Part shown: piece after piece, positions 1-13,196 of the stretch
Layout: each line of letters opens with the position of its first letter
Numbering within the stretch: position 1 is the first letter of the stretch
NCBI GenBank assembly: GCA_035772405.1
Contig: JAYKKM010000428.1
Span: 7,369,501 to 7,433,500, forward strand
Direction: 5' to 3'
Origin: Chrysogorgia sp. JL179-B06
Taxonomy: Eukaryota; Cnidaria; Anthozoa; Scleralcyonacea; Chrysogorgiidae
Length of the DNA stretch: 64,000 nt
Program-made: the position numbers and the translations under genes
The notes under the pieces: model-generated
What the model saw: the letters and a program-made list of their open reading frames with translations, nothing else
Database searches by the model: none
Told to the model about the DNA's origin: nothing

Positions 1-1878
1 CTGCTCCTGTGACAGTCCAGAGGCAGTATTTCACTTCTGCTAATTAAGAACTCCTAGTTCACATCATGTAGATTGCTGATATGACATAGCAGATCACTGT
101 CCGCGTTCTTCAGAGAAAAACATCTATATCGACACTGCAGTCTACATTAGACATAATTTTGCTATATACATCATGGATAAGTATAGGAGCATCAATCATG
201 TTCGATCGTGATGCAGGAAGATAAACACGGAACAATTCAACATGATGGAAAGCAGTCGACGGAAGTTCGTCACTGAATAATATGTTTATATGTGCAACAG
301 CGCGCATAAGAATATTCTAAACACCGAATTATATAATGCTTGGTAATATGACGCGAATTAATTCGGTTAAAAACCCTTAGATTGATAATGAGTCTGTCTT
401 GTCTCATATGTGCAGGTATATATGAAAGTTCAACCAGAAAACTATACTAGGGTAAATAATCAAGCCTCGACATACCCTCAATAGCGCTCCGTCGAGATGA
501 CGTCAGTACCGATGTTTGTCCGCTTTTACCCATAATTCTTGCGGCCATAACAAAAGAAATAGCTCATTTGCAATAATTTGTGAGTCAAATTTGGTTTGTT
601 TGTCCGCTTTTTGAGCTATTAATAGCAGCCAGACTCTACGCTATTGTCCGTGTCGATTGTGCAACTTTCGTGTCGCGATAAAAACAATGAAATTTTGTCA
701 CGTCTGACGAGACATATTTTGAAATGCGATAGAAAGCCCCAGGGCGCATTATGTACGCAGGACATTGTTATTATATATATACAGGTATATATATATATGC
801 TTGCTATAGTGTTCCTGTATTGGTACCAAACTGTGACGGTAACGGCCATTAAAACAAGGCCGTCGCATTACTACATGGCCCTGGAGTGAATGCCTTTATG
901 TTTAAGTTGTCTTGATTTCCTTTTTTAAACAATAGCCTATCGATTGATGCAACATCCGGATGCTACAGAGTGTAAGTTTTAACTTCCTTAGTGAAACCCA
1001 AAAATATTCTGTTCTTTGCGTCGTCCGTATATATAAGTCACGGTGACCAGTAATCCAGCAAAATTATTTATCTCATTTGTTTTGAAATAAAATGAAAGGG
1101 TTGGTCGTGAATAATATTCGCGTTTGTGTTTGCCAAAACTGTAATAATTACGCATATAGTATATTTAGGTAGTATAAATATCAAATGAAATAATACTCAC
1201 AATAACAACCCCGTACAACTGTGCTCTCCTTGAATATGCCATGAATAAGACACAATTACCTGTGAGTAAAAGAATAATTTCGGATAGCTTACTTTTTATT
1301 CCAACTATATATAACATATTCTTAGTTTATTCTTTGTACTTACCGATATCTTTTTCTTTGCTCAGATTATAATCTGATTATAATCTCGCAGAGCGGTTTC
1401 AGGCTTTCAGCGAATTCCTATTTTGTAATTACTTTACTTTAAAAACATTCCAAGTGTATACTAACCATACAAGATAGATGTTTTACTTGTTTAATTATAA
1501 CGGTCTCTCCTATAAACCTCAGTGCACTGCTGTCAAGAAACAATTGAACTTTATGGTGTGAACATTTACTTATATATCTCATGTTATTGCCTAATCTGTG
1601 ACGTCTTCAATTGACGTCTGGCCAGCTGTTTATTTAGCTAAATAATGATATAGAAGTATAATGTTGCGTAGGAAGTGTTAAAATATGAGTAAAAATCTGT
1701 CAAAATCATGTATAAGAGGTCTAAATATCGGAAAAAGAGCTTTCCTCAGAGAGTGAGACATCAGGTGGAATATAAACTAAGGGCGAAACTTCGTGTCATA
1801 ACTTGTACGTTAAAGTCCCTTTCTCGATATATGAGCAACCGAACTGTAAAATTATTATAGCATCAACCCAAGTCAGTT
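1..1878. other. Non-coding host DNA, nothing recognised
   Basis: No open frame with protein-like composition and no recognisable repeat family was seen. Short TA-rich runs occur near 770-800. Overlapping 76- and 81-codon frames near 619-889 lie on opposite strands and look like chance. Confidence 0.5.
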
Positions 1879-1983
1879 TTAGGGTTAGCATTTGGGTTGG
1901 TTAGGATTAGGGTTGGGTTAGGATTAGGGTTAGGATTAGGGTTAGTTAGGATTAGGGTTAGGATTAGGGTTAATATTAGGGTT
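1879..1983 (+). repeat. Degenerate telomere-like TTAGGG/GGATTA tract
   Basis: About 100 bases of irregular TTAGGG and TTAGGATTAGGG units, interrupted by variants such as GGTTGG. The metazoan telomere repeat is TTAGGG, but the units here are impure and flanked by ordinary sequence. It is best read as an interstitial or degenerate tract. A shorter similar run lies near 9,100-9,160. Confidence 0.75.
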
Positions 1984-4900
1984 CGGATTTCGATAAGATT
2001 CGGATATATTTTGGGATGTCAAAGCTAGGTCACGTGAAAGCAGGCGTTCCTTTTTTCTGCCATACGTTCCCGCCCTCCCCCAAACATAGTTTCACGTAAG
2101 CGTTGTGCTCCTAGCTGTTGTAAAACGCCATATTGTCTACACGAATTATTATAAAGAAAATAAAAACTTACAGGGCTTATAGGCCCTGGCAATGCCCACT
2201 GTTCGGAAGGCATGGCGTATCGGCGGATGCGGGAAACATGTATGTGATGCTAGGTTGTTTGAAATTTCGACCTGCATCAAATCATTGACCTTCGAATCGA
2301 CTATATCTCACTTACTGGGTGAAGTTTCATATAAATCTCGAAATGACGTCACGTAGACTATCGCTAGTAAAATACGAAATTAAAATCAGCTGTTATTTCT
2401 AAATAAAGCATTATGTTTTGAATTCGGAAGTTGGTCTATCGTTATCACAAATTAACATCTGGAATGCGGTAGCAAATGACCATCTGGAATGCGGTAGCAT
2501 TAAGGTGGTCTTATACAAAAAAAAATTTTTTTGCTCTTTTTAATATAATTAAAATCTACCTACACCAAGTTGTTGGGTGAGTTAGTCTGACTAAAAAAAT
2601 ATGTTGTTGCAATACATTGTTGCCATGGTTACCAAGATATTACACCCCCATGAAAGAGCGTATTTTTATAAACATGATAACTAGATAAATAATTATGATA
2701 AAAACCTGGAATAACTTTTATTTATAGTCACAAGCAACATTGTCTAGAAGTTGAACTATAACTATTGACATACAGGATCCATAATAAAAGTTTCATAGTC
2801 TGAATACTAGAAATCAGTATACAATTGGTCTCACTGAAACTGCTACAATTTCATAAAAATTGAACATTATTCAATTACTGTAGTTTATCTGCAAGCGAAA
2901 TGTACATAATGTTTCTCTCTAAAAATTTGATCAAGATAGCTTAAATACTTTTTGAGATATCCTGCGCAATATCAGGAATCCGGCTTTTTTGTTAAATTGA
3001 GAAAAACGGCTTTAATTGTTAAACTTTCTAATTATTAACAAGATCCCCAAAACAACAATATAAAGTGCAATAAAGATATATAACTGTTTGAAAAACTCCA
3101 GTCTTATAAGTTATGCCCTACTTTTCTTTTATTTTTCTTGGTTTTAACCATTTCATTTCGATGTCAGGTTATATTATTTGGGTCTAAATCATTCGTTTGT
3201 GACAAAGTATAGTGCTTCGCGTAGTGGACGATTTAATGAAGTACAATTGTCAGTATCTCTGTTTACACAATTTTCGGTGGAGTATATTTATCTGCGGGAA
3301 CAAGGACCCATTTCTTCCTCGGCTTGAATTGCCATTATTACTTTATTCTCATGTAGATATATAATGTATATTCTCATATACTTTAGACTTGTTTCCCGTT
3401 TTGGTATAACAAAAAGTCTAAAATGGTGGGACGAAACTGTTCACACGGTTGTAGTTTACGATTACACGGATAGGTTTCGCAATATCTTTATTTAATCTTC
3501 AAAACGTTCGACTTGAATACCAAAGGACTGATCGTCATGAAGTGATAGATTTTACTGTTTATAGTTTTTGCGAGTGTTCTTGTTGATATCGCGTAATGTT
3601 GTTGTTTTACATTGGAGAAGAAGGTCGAAGGGACATAAGAATTGGCGCGCAAATTGTTGACACGGAGATTGTTATTAGTATATACAGTACTAGTTCATTA
3701 TACACAAACACATGCCGTATATACATCACACGGAGAAATAAGACCTATATGGAGCATTATATTATGCTATACTCGTAGTCGTAGCCAAAAATGGCATGAA
3801 CCGTAGCCTGATTTTATCAGTAGGGTAAATAAAATCGCAAGTCGAAAAGGGAACGCCAAATACAGCCTAAGCGAGAGATTTTACACTTTAACTCATCATT
3901 CTAAGTTTTAAAAAATTATTTTCTTCTACACTTTCGACTCTAGGTCGTGTTTATGTTTTACAACAATATGGCGGCTGCTACCAGTTTCCTACCGTCACAG
4001 CCTCCCTCGTTAGCAACAAAGCCAGAGGATCCTGTATATTCTTTTACAGGACCAGGGATCGGGTCATTGGTCTTAATGATGTTCTCGCCAACTGTGAAAC
4101 ACGGCAATGTGGAAACTTAGCACTACTAAATTAAAAGCAGTTTGATTCTCGTCAAAAGCGTCCGCCCGTTGCAAAACTTCTGTCGCTAACTTAAACCAAA
4201 ATAAACAATATCACATATGCCTGAAGACCGGTCACATGATTACCCACGCACCAATCAATTCACTCTTAATGTTTTAAAATATAATAAAATTTAGGGAGAG
4301 GTGGTGCGGGAGAAAATGTGCGCAAATAAAGCAGTTTTTGCATCCAAATATACGTTGCTAAGGGCGTTGCTAAGGCGGCAAATGCAGTCCAGCCTTGGAA
4401 TTTTACGAATTTTCAACATTTCTATCTTTGCAATCGAAAAAATTCTTTCAATTATCTATTCTAATATGGTTAACCATTTAATTTATGGCTTATTCAAAAA
4501 TTCACTAAAATATATATATTTTTGTATAAGACCACCTTCAAGGTCACGGTTTCTTCACCTTTAAGTCACGGTTTATTCACGATGTTCGGGTTTAAGATTA
4601 ATTTCATAGGTATACACGTTTGCGTTATATAATAGGTACGTGTGTAATTATGTATTTAGACTCGCTAATTCCAGATCTGTTTTCAGAATTGAAAACGGTT
4701 AAATATTGATCGAGGTAACGTTCAAAATATTATACGAGGCAGCTGGGCCGGGCTGGCTAATTTCTAAGTACACAAACCGTTTTTTATGAAGGGAATGCAC
4801 GTTCTCGTAATATATTAGACACGTATGTTATGTATTTAGACTCGGTAATTCCAAAACTGTTTCCAAAAACTGAAATCGAGTAAATATTGGCCGAGATACG

Positions 4901-5488
4901 TTCAAAATCTACGATCTTGGCACTACTTGGGGTGGGGTGCGGGATAGTGGTAGAAAAGGCGAGCAAGGGGATTATTGCGGATTTGTATTTCTAGTGTAAG
5001 CTAAAACATAATATTAAAATTCTGTTACACGAGTTTCACGCACAGCTCTCGCTGGCGATCATCAGACTAATAAAAGGTGTAAGAACTAAGGAATGTTAAA
5101 ATTAGATGCATAAAATTTATTCACATGACGGCATTTGGCAAACAATTCAGATCTTTTGTTCAGGAGTGGTCCCTTTGCGGCGCTCAGGATGCAAATTTTC
5201 TTTAGAAGACAGAGGTTACAGTTGATGTTTCCACTTTTGTACGCATTGGCTCTTTTCAACTACTTCATATACAAATCCCGAAATGACGTCACGTAGACTA
5301 TCGGTAGTAAAATTCGAAATTAAAATCAGCTGTTATTTCTAAATAAAGCATTATCGTAAGAGTTAGCGTTAGAAATAGGGCATATTTTGAATTATCACAA
5401 ATTAGCATCTGGAATGCGGGAGCAAATGACCATCTGGAATGCGGTAGCAAACGACGGCGCTATTCGGGTTTAAGATTAATTTCATAGG
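1984..5488. other. Intergenic DNA with dispersed direct repeats
   Basis: No gene recognised. The segments 2,329-2,414 and 5,265-5,354 are near-identical direct copies sharing AAATGACGTCACGTAGACTA, and both are followed by doubled copies of CATCTGGAATGCGGTAGCA (about 2,447-2,503 and 5,394-5,451). A second local duplication relates 4,650-4,730 to 4,830-4,910. These are probably copies of one degenerate dispersed element. Confidence 0.55.
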
Positions 5489-5960
5489 ACAAACCCTCAC
5501 ACAGATCACGCAAAGCTATAGCTTCTTCTAACGCTGCCTCGGAATTTTTCTGGGAATTTCGCCGATACTTTTGGTAGTGTTTGAATGCTTTTATGAATAG
5601 CATCGGATCCACCCGCTCCTCAACTCCCGGAAGTATCACTCCTTATGTAGTTTCTTGACGAGATTCCTGAATGAGCTTCTCAGTGAATAATAATATTCTA
5701 TCTGGCAGGTATCTGACTTGTATCCTAAGATACCGCGCTTGCATTTACTGAAGGTTCAGTTGGACAGGACTAGCTTCTTCATTCTTCCTAACGTCTTGTT
5801 TGGCTTGAGAGTCTGTATTTGATTAATCCACCAGAGACGTTGCTGTTGAATTTACTCAGTCGCCAATGGACCAACTCTTCTGTGTTTTTCTATTCTCAAG
5901 ATTTTCATCAGTAGATACTTTTCCAGTAGGTCACTACTGGTGATGATCAAGCTGTGCTCG
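5489..5960 (-). pseudogene. Decayed LTR-retroelement (BEL/Pao-like) integrase-region fragment
   Basis: Reading the minus strand from 5,960 down to 5,489 gives protein-like stretches that jump between frames and contain stops. They include QRLWWINQIQ, then YLPDRILLFTEKLIQESRQ, then an open stretch of about 50 residues at 5,489-5,650. The order (a WW..Q helix, a YLPD-x-FTEKL-Q segment, then a basic helix) resembles the region just before the integrase core of BEL/Pao-type polyproteins. This family call is from general familiarity with such elements. No terminal repeats or catalytic motifs were found here, so it is a fragment at most. Confidence 0.4.
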
Positions 5961-6480
5961 TTCCACTGTCGCATATTTTGTTAGCATTCGCATCATCGTA
6001 CGTTCTCATTACCTAAAAAAACAATTAATATATTGTAGCGAAAGGATATAGCTAATCCAGGTTCGCTACAATTGTATAGCCCTTACTTTGCTACAGTTTT
6101 GACAATTGACAGATAATGGCGCAAATATCACACACACCACGTGTTAAGCATTGCCCAAAGAGCAAATTTCATGCCGTTGGCCTTTTTCTTTTGTTGCTAA
6201 ACCCTTCCCCTTTAGTTTCTACTTTATTATTCCCCACAGTCTTTCTATTTGACAGTGAATTTAGCAACCCTACGCACAACGTAGAAAGCACTGTCCAAAA
6301 AGCAGATTTCATGCCTTTGACCTTTAGCTTTTATTAGTCATCACCAAATTAATCTTCGTGTATTATCAGTACATATTCTACACGTAATACTAGAAGTTAC
6401 TATCGCAAGGGAAGTGCTGCCTTGAAATCCAAGGCAGTTGTGATATTTTGCAAAATTGCAAAAATAAGTGGTGGGCTTAT
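5961..6480. other. Non-coding stretch, nothing recognised
   Basis: No convincing gene, repeat or RNA was seen. A 73-codon plus-strand frame near 6,116 has no recognisable composition or motif. Confidence 0.4.
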
Positions 6481-7420
6481 TGAAGTCAAAGTCGCAGCGG
6501 AGGTAATAGAGATTCGAACCATGCGGTTATGGTTCAGGTAATACCAGAGCAGTGAGTTCTACATATATATATGGAGTGCTGGACCATAGGTACGTACTAA
6601 CTCTGGGGCACTCTGGATACGTTAGACATCTATCTGGGGTAAGACATTCATTATGTACAGCCAGGGCCCCCTGCACATGCTGCACGTCTGAGTACCCCAC
6701 TTGTTGTGTTGTAACCGTTCTCAACATCTATTCACAATATAGTAGTTCATGAACATGTGTAATATTAAACAGATGTAAGTTGAACAGTTGCATAAAAATG
6801 CAGTTGAAGGTTCAGGTAATACCAGAGCAGTGAGTTCTACATATATATATGGAGTTCACAATAAGCTTGCTGGACCATAGGTACATACTAACTCTGGGGC
6901 ACTCCATCTGAGTAGCCCACTTGTTGTGTTGTAACCGTTCTCAACATCTATTTACAATATAGTAGTTCATGAACATGTGTAATATTAAACAGATGTAAGT
7001 TGTTGCATAAAAATGCAGTTGAACATAAAGATAAAATAGTTGTATACAGTAACATAGCTCTCTGTACAAGACTTGCATAAAAATGCAGTTCAATATATGA
7101 ACACAAAACGTTGACATTATAACAGCTGATAAACTAAGTTAATCAGAATTTGTTTCTTGACATTATTGTAAACAGTTGATAAACTAAGTTAATCAGAATT
7201 TGTTTTGCATAAAAATACAGTTCAATATGAACACAAAAAGTTGACATTATAACAGTTGATAAATTTGTATAAAAATGCAGTTCAATATATCTCACAGCTG
7301 TGTATGAGGGACACGGATGTGCATCTGCATCAAGCATGCTCATATCGCGAGAAACGATGAACTCACACCAATATACACCTAAAATAGAAGGTAAATCTTT
7401 AATCTTATTCACAAACAAAG
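6481..7420. repeat. Local direct duplications with GCATAAAAATGCAGTT motif
   Basis: The segment 6,533-6,780 (AGGTAATACCAGAGCAGTG, a TA run, then TCTCAACATCTATTCACAAT) is repeated in shortened form at 6,813-7,000. After that GCATAAAAATGCAGTT (palindromic core TGCATAAAAATGCA) and a segment ending GATAAACTAAGTTAATCAG recur at irregular spacing to about 7,280. It is a degenerate tandem or duplicated repeat of unknown family. Confidence 0.65.
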
Positions 7421-7791
7421 AATTTGATAATTGTGATATTGATATTGAACCATGACGAGTAGCATATTATAAACAATGACAATTGATCTCCTTAAAATTT
7501 AATAGCGAGTTAAATTCTAGTTGCCTTACCTTGACAAGAGTCAAAGTTAAAATTCGCAAGCACAACCAGGCTAAAGCACAGCTGCCAGAAGTTCATCACC
7601 AAAGCAGAACACGTTATAATGACGAATGGAGCTCTCTTCACAAAGTATGATGGCCCTCGTAGCTAAAGACATTTTATTTTGTTTCTGTTGACGAGTTCCG
7701 AACATTTGATTCGGATAGTTTACGCACCGGCGATTATACGAACATCTACGAGTTACGTCATAAAACATCATAAATCTGTGGACTAACATCC

Positions 7792-8439
7792 TTAAAGAGT
7801 GAGTGTCAGGGTAGTGCTTTGCGCGCTTGTGTTTTTGTTTTCATACGAATTTAGAACTATAATTTGCATGTGAACTCTAGATTTATTTGGAAATGTTGAA
7901 ATTGGAGTCCGATCCTGACTTCGGGGCGTTATGAAGTTAATGTTCAAGACGATTTGAACAGTTGCGGTTCGCTGGTTTGTGAACCACTGCGGGCCGCGCG
8001 CAACGCCGTTTCAGACGAACAAGCTGGCCCGGATGGCTTTAGTTCCTGAATCTTTGCAAATTCAAATGAACAAAACATCAGAAGAAACAAAATATATTTC
8101 TTTACTAGTCACTCATCAAACACTTCCATTCGCAAACTTATTCGCGCTGTTTCAGCAGCATAACCCGGTCTTCCACGCTTCGGAGGCGAAGCGCTCGTAT
8201 GCAGCTCCTATGTATCGAAACGATTACTATAGTAAATGATCAATTTTACGAAAAATATCACAATAATTGATCACTCAGGTATATTTACTTCTTAGAAAAC
8301 TTGAAAATGGATCATTTATAAGAAGGATTGATCAAATATCGACGGATTCGTTTGTGAACTGAAATAGGCCGGCGTCCCATAAAATGGCCGCCAAGAAGAA
8401 ACAAGCGCGCAAAGCACTACCCTAACACTCACTCTTTAA
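7792..8439. mobile_element. 648-bp MITE with 7-bp target-site duplication
   Basis: The two ends are near-perfect inverted repeats of about 40 bp beginning TTAAAGAGTGAGTGT and continuing through AGGGTAGTGCTTTGCGCGC. Directly outside them lie AACATCC at 7,785-7,791 and AACATCC at 8,440-8,446. This supports a non-autonomous DNA transposon. A 7-8 bp duplication would fit a hAT-like origin, but no transposase is present. The interior open frame (about 7,979-8,239) shows no motif. Confidence 0.8.
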
Positions 8440-8446
8440 AACATCC

Positions 8447-10130
8447 ATCATAGTTCCGCGAAGAGGTCTGGGCACGAGACACAGCAACCCAAGTCAAGAT
8501 TAGTGTGCTGCCTACGGCAGCAATTAAACTTATAATATTCACGCTCTTGAACCCCTGTTATCTCCTTTACTATCCCCTAAACACACAGACTAACACCCTC
8601 ACCACAAACACACACAATTAGACCTGGTAACTAATGACGCAACTCAGGTATATACTATATATCCCCCTCATTGTTATTTTCAACGAGTATAGTTTTAACT
8701 CTTTTAAGAGGATAAACGTTAACTCCATGCGGGTGAGTTATTTTATAGGAGTTATTTTAACTCTATACTTTTTAAAGTACCGTATCTGAAAGTTATCCCT
8801 TACGCCGGAGTTAGCCGTCTCAACTGGGATTACGCAAACTCTTTTAGAGGAGTTAAAACTCTATTTTGGAGGTGAATTCCTGAGATAAGATCTCAATCAT
8901 AACAAACATGACCAAAATACGCGCGTAAATTTATGTTTTTGTGTTCTTTATTTCTGTTTTGATTAAATAATACTTAATGATAATCAATTTTTACGAAGTG
9001 GCTATGACAGGAGGATATAACAATATATAGGCGTTCGTTCCCAACCAGCGGTATCCGGTCGAGTTTGATAAAAATTAGTTTGCCTTTTCTACATAGTTGT
9101 TTTGGTTAGGGTTAGTATTTTGGTTAGGGTTTGTATTTTGGTGATGTTGGGGTTAGCATTTCGTTGAATTCTCCGTAAATATAGCTTTGCAAAGTCCGTT
9201 TACGGGCCCGTAAATATACTAGCCACAGCGTAAGTTTTATACAGACCGCTAAAAAGGCCCGGTTAAATCGTCGAACTTCTCATTCTTCCGAACCTAATTC
9301 AGCGAGTTTTCAACGCAAATCAATTAAGTTTGACTCGAGCTCGGTCGGGAATTTTGACTTCGTTTGGATTTACTTCTCATGAACGGGGGGCTATTATAGT
9401 TTGGCGGTTTTAGCCTATTTTGGGGGCGGATTGCGGATATACTGTATCTCCATTTTCGTGGCGGTTTACGGTGAAGAAATTATCGTGTTGTTAGCGGAAA
9501 ATCATTACTTTTTCGCGCGGTTTTCGGTTGTTACGCATTTTCAGTCACGGATTACGGTTACGAATACAATCCGAGGCTCCAGAAGAGGCCAGAAGAAGGA
9601 AGTTACAGGCGTTACAATGCGGAACTTTCTCAGCCCCCCTCCCCCCAAAAAAAATCACAAGCGTTGCTAAATTTAATGTTTTTTCCCCAATTGTATTAGT
9701 ACGACTACCTTTAGTACGACTATAGAGGCTTATGGGCTTCATCTACACGATATTTTACATACGGGTGTAGTTCACTGGTGTAGCCAACTAAACCCTTGCC
9801 ACGCGAGTGTTAGATTGGTTCCCATACTTCTATCAGTACTATATATGCGCAAAAAATGGCGTCACCTGGTAGGAGACAGCAGACAACGCTTGGATTCATT
9901 TGAACTATGCTCGCTGTAGAATTAGATGAAACGTTTGCTCAAATTGCTGAAAATTGCCTTTCCGAGCTTCTAATATGAGCTTCTTAAAATGCGGTCACTG
10001 ATTACCTGCTTGTCGACTTCAGCCCCCCAAACTTTAAATCCGTCCATTCTGGTTATTAATAATATATGTAATAGCCTTGGAAATACAGTGGACGTAATCG
10101 GAAAAATATAGCTGTGTTGTAAGTTGTGAG
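8447..10130. other. Intergenic DNA without recognised genes
   Basis: At 8,690-8,870 there is a cluster of TAACTC/GAGTTA words in both orientations. Around 9,100-9,160 there is a short degenerate TTAGGG-like tract. Overlapping open frames at 9,401-9,742 exist on both strands but have no protein-like features. Confidence 0.4.
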
Positions 10131-10563
10131 ACCAATTCTTGAGTATGCCCGGTCTGGTCTCCTGATCTTGCCAAACACGTCAAAGCAATCGAGTCAGTCC
10201 AGAGAAGAGCTACCCGTTTAGTTTAGTTTGTGGACCTGACAAGTCCTACACAGAGAGACTTGACGAAATGAAGTGGTCAACTCTTGAGTTAAGCCGAGAC
10301 TATCTAAGTCTTGTTCAGATGTGCAAGATCATATTTGGTTACAGTGAGATTGCACTAAGTTTTTTATTTAGTTGGACGGTCGCGTACATGCAGCAACCAT
10401 GAGTTTAAACTGAGGCCTAAGGCCGTACGCAACAATTACTTCAAGTACTCATTTTTTAATAGATACATTAATCAGTGGAATTCTTTACCTAACGAGGTTA
10501 TAACATCACCTAGTTTGGCTTCCTTCAAAAGATCTCTTTGGAACCATTTATCTAAAAACCACT
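10131..10563 (+). pseudogene. 3' fragment of a non-LTR reverse transcriptase
   Basis: Broken plus-strand frames read KHVKAIESVQRRATRL, then YTERLDEMKWSTLELSRDYL, then a short segment near LNQW..L-P. This is the familiar C-terminal, post-polymerase region of CR1/L2/jockey-type LINE proteins (VQRRATR, Y-ERL, L-RRYL and WN-LP blocks). Stops and frameshifts interrupt it and no start is present. It is adjacent to, but distinct from, the next RT fragment. Confidence 0.7.
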
Positions 10564-10712
10564 GAATTAGATTTTTTTATTTATTTATTATTTTATTTAT
10601 TACTTAAGGAGAGTGGCTCAAAAATGGAAATTAAGTTTCCCCCTACCACTATCCAGCCAGCCGTTTTTTTGTTTTGTTTTTTCTTTGTAATTTTGTGTAA
10701 TGTAATTGATTA

Positions 10713-11473
10713 TTGTGTATATTGGTTGGCAAAGATTTTATTAAACTATTATTAAACTATCTTACAGGACGACTCCAGAAAGTATCTGTGAATGGATCGC
10801 TATATGATGTGTTTCAGTTGAAATGGGGAGTTCCACAGGGGTCATGCCTTGGTCCCTTGCTGTTCACCATTTATGCAAGCAAATTGTTTGAAATAATTGA
10901 GTGCCATCTTCCTAATGTACATGTATGCCGATGACACACAATTGTACATCTCATTTAATCCTAACAACAGTTCTGACCAAGAAGCAGCTATTACGCGGCA
11001 ATTGTGCGGTGTATTGCTGAGTTACAACCGTGGATGACTCGTGATAAGCTGATGTTTAATGATGGCAAGACTGAAAACAAAACAAAAATTGTTTTGTTTG
11101 GCACATCTCAGCAGATGCAAAAGGTTACTATCGATAAAATAAAAGTTGGTGATGCTATTTATCCAGTTGATTAAGGATATTGGTGTTTGATTTGACTCCA
11201 AACTTACGATGAGTACTCATGTTACCAAGACTTTCCTATCTGTTAGATCTTATTTCAATTACTCTGCCTGGCCACTATAACCTCCGCAGTTCTAATGATG
11301 GCATCCTTCTTTCCTATCCTCGCATTAGATCAAAGAAAACACTCGCTGACCGTTCATTCATGTTTGCCGCACCACAATTATGGAATAATCTTCCTGCTGA
11401 TATCATAAACATAGATAGTCTTTCTAATTTTAAATCAAAACTTATCTTTTTATTATGGCTCTTAATTAGTTGA
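10713..11473 (+). pseudogene. Non-LTR reverse transcriptase fragment with palm motifs
   Basis: The first part contains the RT block WGVPQGSCLGPLLFTIY (10,830-10,885) followed, after a frame change, by YADDTQLYI (about 10,925). These are the conserved motif B region and the catalytic YADD box. A separate frame at 11,219-11,473 supplies the typical C-terminal tail (YNLRSSNDG, then KTLADRSFMFAAPQLWNNLP). At least two frameshifts and several stops separate these parts, so the copy is dead. It lies immediately upstream of the foldback element at 11,470. Confidence 0.8.
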
Positions 11474-12112
11474 CTCTAATTTATGGCGTACCATTTCCGC
11501 ACATAAACTTCCCATTTTATACACAACTTTTGATTTGACATACAATTTTTTGCATTTGACACACAACTTTTCAAATCTCACACTATACATTTCCTATTTG
11601 ACTTACAGCTTTGTCAATTTTATTTTTTATTTATTTATTTATTTATTTATTTTTTATTTTATTTTATTTATTTTTTCCCTGTCTACAAAAAAGGACAAAA
11701 ACAACTAGTAGAAAATTACAGACCTATTTCCCTACTGTGCATTATCTCCAAAGTGTTGGAACGGCATGTGTACTAAACCACATCAGGAGCTACCTAGTAA
11801 ATATTATCAATGGATGCCAGCACGGTTTCATTCCAGGCAAATCCTGCACAACCCAACTTATCCAAACTCTAGACACAATTGGAAGGCATCTAGATCAAGG
11901 AAAGCAGATTGACGTAGTATACCTTGACATGTCCAAAGCTTTTGACAAAGTAAGGCACAAGAAAATCATCGAAATCACGGCAACCTCCTTTCCTGGTTCC
12001 AAGCATACCTCACAGACCGTCAACAACAAGTCACAGTTCTTGGAACAACATCTCCGCCTCTACCAGTGACTTCTGGCGTGCAACTATAGCAACCTTTGCT
12101 GATGATACAAAA

Positions 12113-13030
12113 TTGTTTAAATGTATCTCAACTGAAGCAGACTACACTCTACTACAACAGGACTTGCATAGTGTCAACGAATGGTCACTGTCTTCGAATC
12201 TTGCATTTAACAAGTCTAAATGCAAGGTTCAGACAGTGTCAAGAAAAAAGAAACTCGTCACGATTCCATACTCCATGGACAACACCAAACTCGAACACTG
12301 TTCACAGGAACGAGACCTTGGAGTATGGATCTCCTCTGACCTAACGTGGAAAAAGCAGGTTCACTCACAAGCATCCAAAGCTAACAGCATCCTGGGATAC
12401 GTGAGGAGAACAAGTAAAAATATTAACGCCATCTCTACCAGACGTACCATCTACCTAGCAATTGTCCGTTCACATCTTGGATATGTGACGCAAGTTTGGG
12501 CCCCTCAAACTGTAGAACTGATTAAAACAACCGAACGAGTTCAACGTCGTGCTACAAAATATATTCTCAGTCTTCCATTCAAAAGTGAAACTACTTACAA
12601 GAACAGACTAATTGAAACAAACTTACTTCCTCTAACATACTGGCACGAATATTTAGACATGGTATTTTTCTTTAAATTAATCAACGGAATTGTTAAATTT
12701 GACAAAACTACTCTTCCTAAGACAACCAATCCTAGTAGACCCACCAGATCACAACAGAAATCCGAAGGAAACACCTTCAGTGAGGGATTTTACAGGACGT
12801 GTACATATGGTCGTTCGTACATGATACGAGCTACAAGAATATGGAACAAGCTGCCGCAAGAAATAACTCGAAGCAATTATATATCCACTTTCAAAATTAG
12901 ACTAAATAAATATTACCACTGTGCCCTACTCTCTACATACAACCATGAAGACCCGCGTACATGGAAGACAATTTGTGTTAAGTGTAACTCTGTCCGTACT
13001 CTTTGGGTATCCCCTACGTGTTGCTTTTAG
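12113..13030 (+). pseudogene. C-terminal part of LINE reverse transcriptase (305 codons)
   Basis: This is the longest open remnant of the LINE ORF2-type protein. It starts just after the FADDTKLF box and carries the thumb and post-RT region: LHSVNEWSLSSNLAFNKSKC, then RDLGVWISSDLTWKKQV, then VQRRATKYIL, then LPLTYWHEYLDMVFFFKLIN and finally ATRIWNKLPQEI. This block order is standard for CR1/L2/Rex-like non-LTR elements. No endonuclease domain is present in the window, which fits 5' truncation. The methionine at 12,113 is internal to the ancestral protein and is not a real start. Confidence 0.8.
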
Positions 13031-13115
13031 ATATCTTCTAACTTATGAGAAGCTAATTTCTGTATTATTTGAGGCAATTAAGTTTTATATCATATTATTT
13101 TTATTATTTTTGTAT

Positions 13116-13118
<3 letters not shown>

Positions 13119-13163
<45 letters not shown>

Positions 13164-13196
13164 ATGTATGTATGTATGTGTGTATATGTATATATA
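13119..13196. repeat. TA/TG microsatellite in LINE 3' region
   Basis: A (TA)n run passes into (TG)n and GTAT repeats within the 3' untranslated part of the LINE. Confidence 0.9.

Noticed and set aside
1879..1983. A chromosome end (telomere)
   Set aside because: The TTAGGG units are impure and short and are followed by ordinary sequence on both sides.
9401..9742. Overlapping open frames on both strands
   Set aside because: Three frames over the same bases with low-complexity proline and lysine runs and no motif; likely chance.
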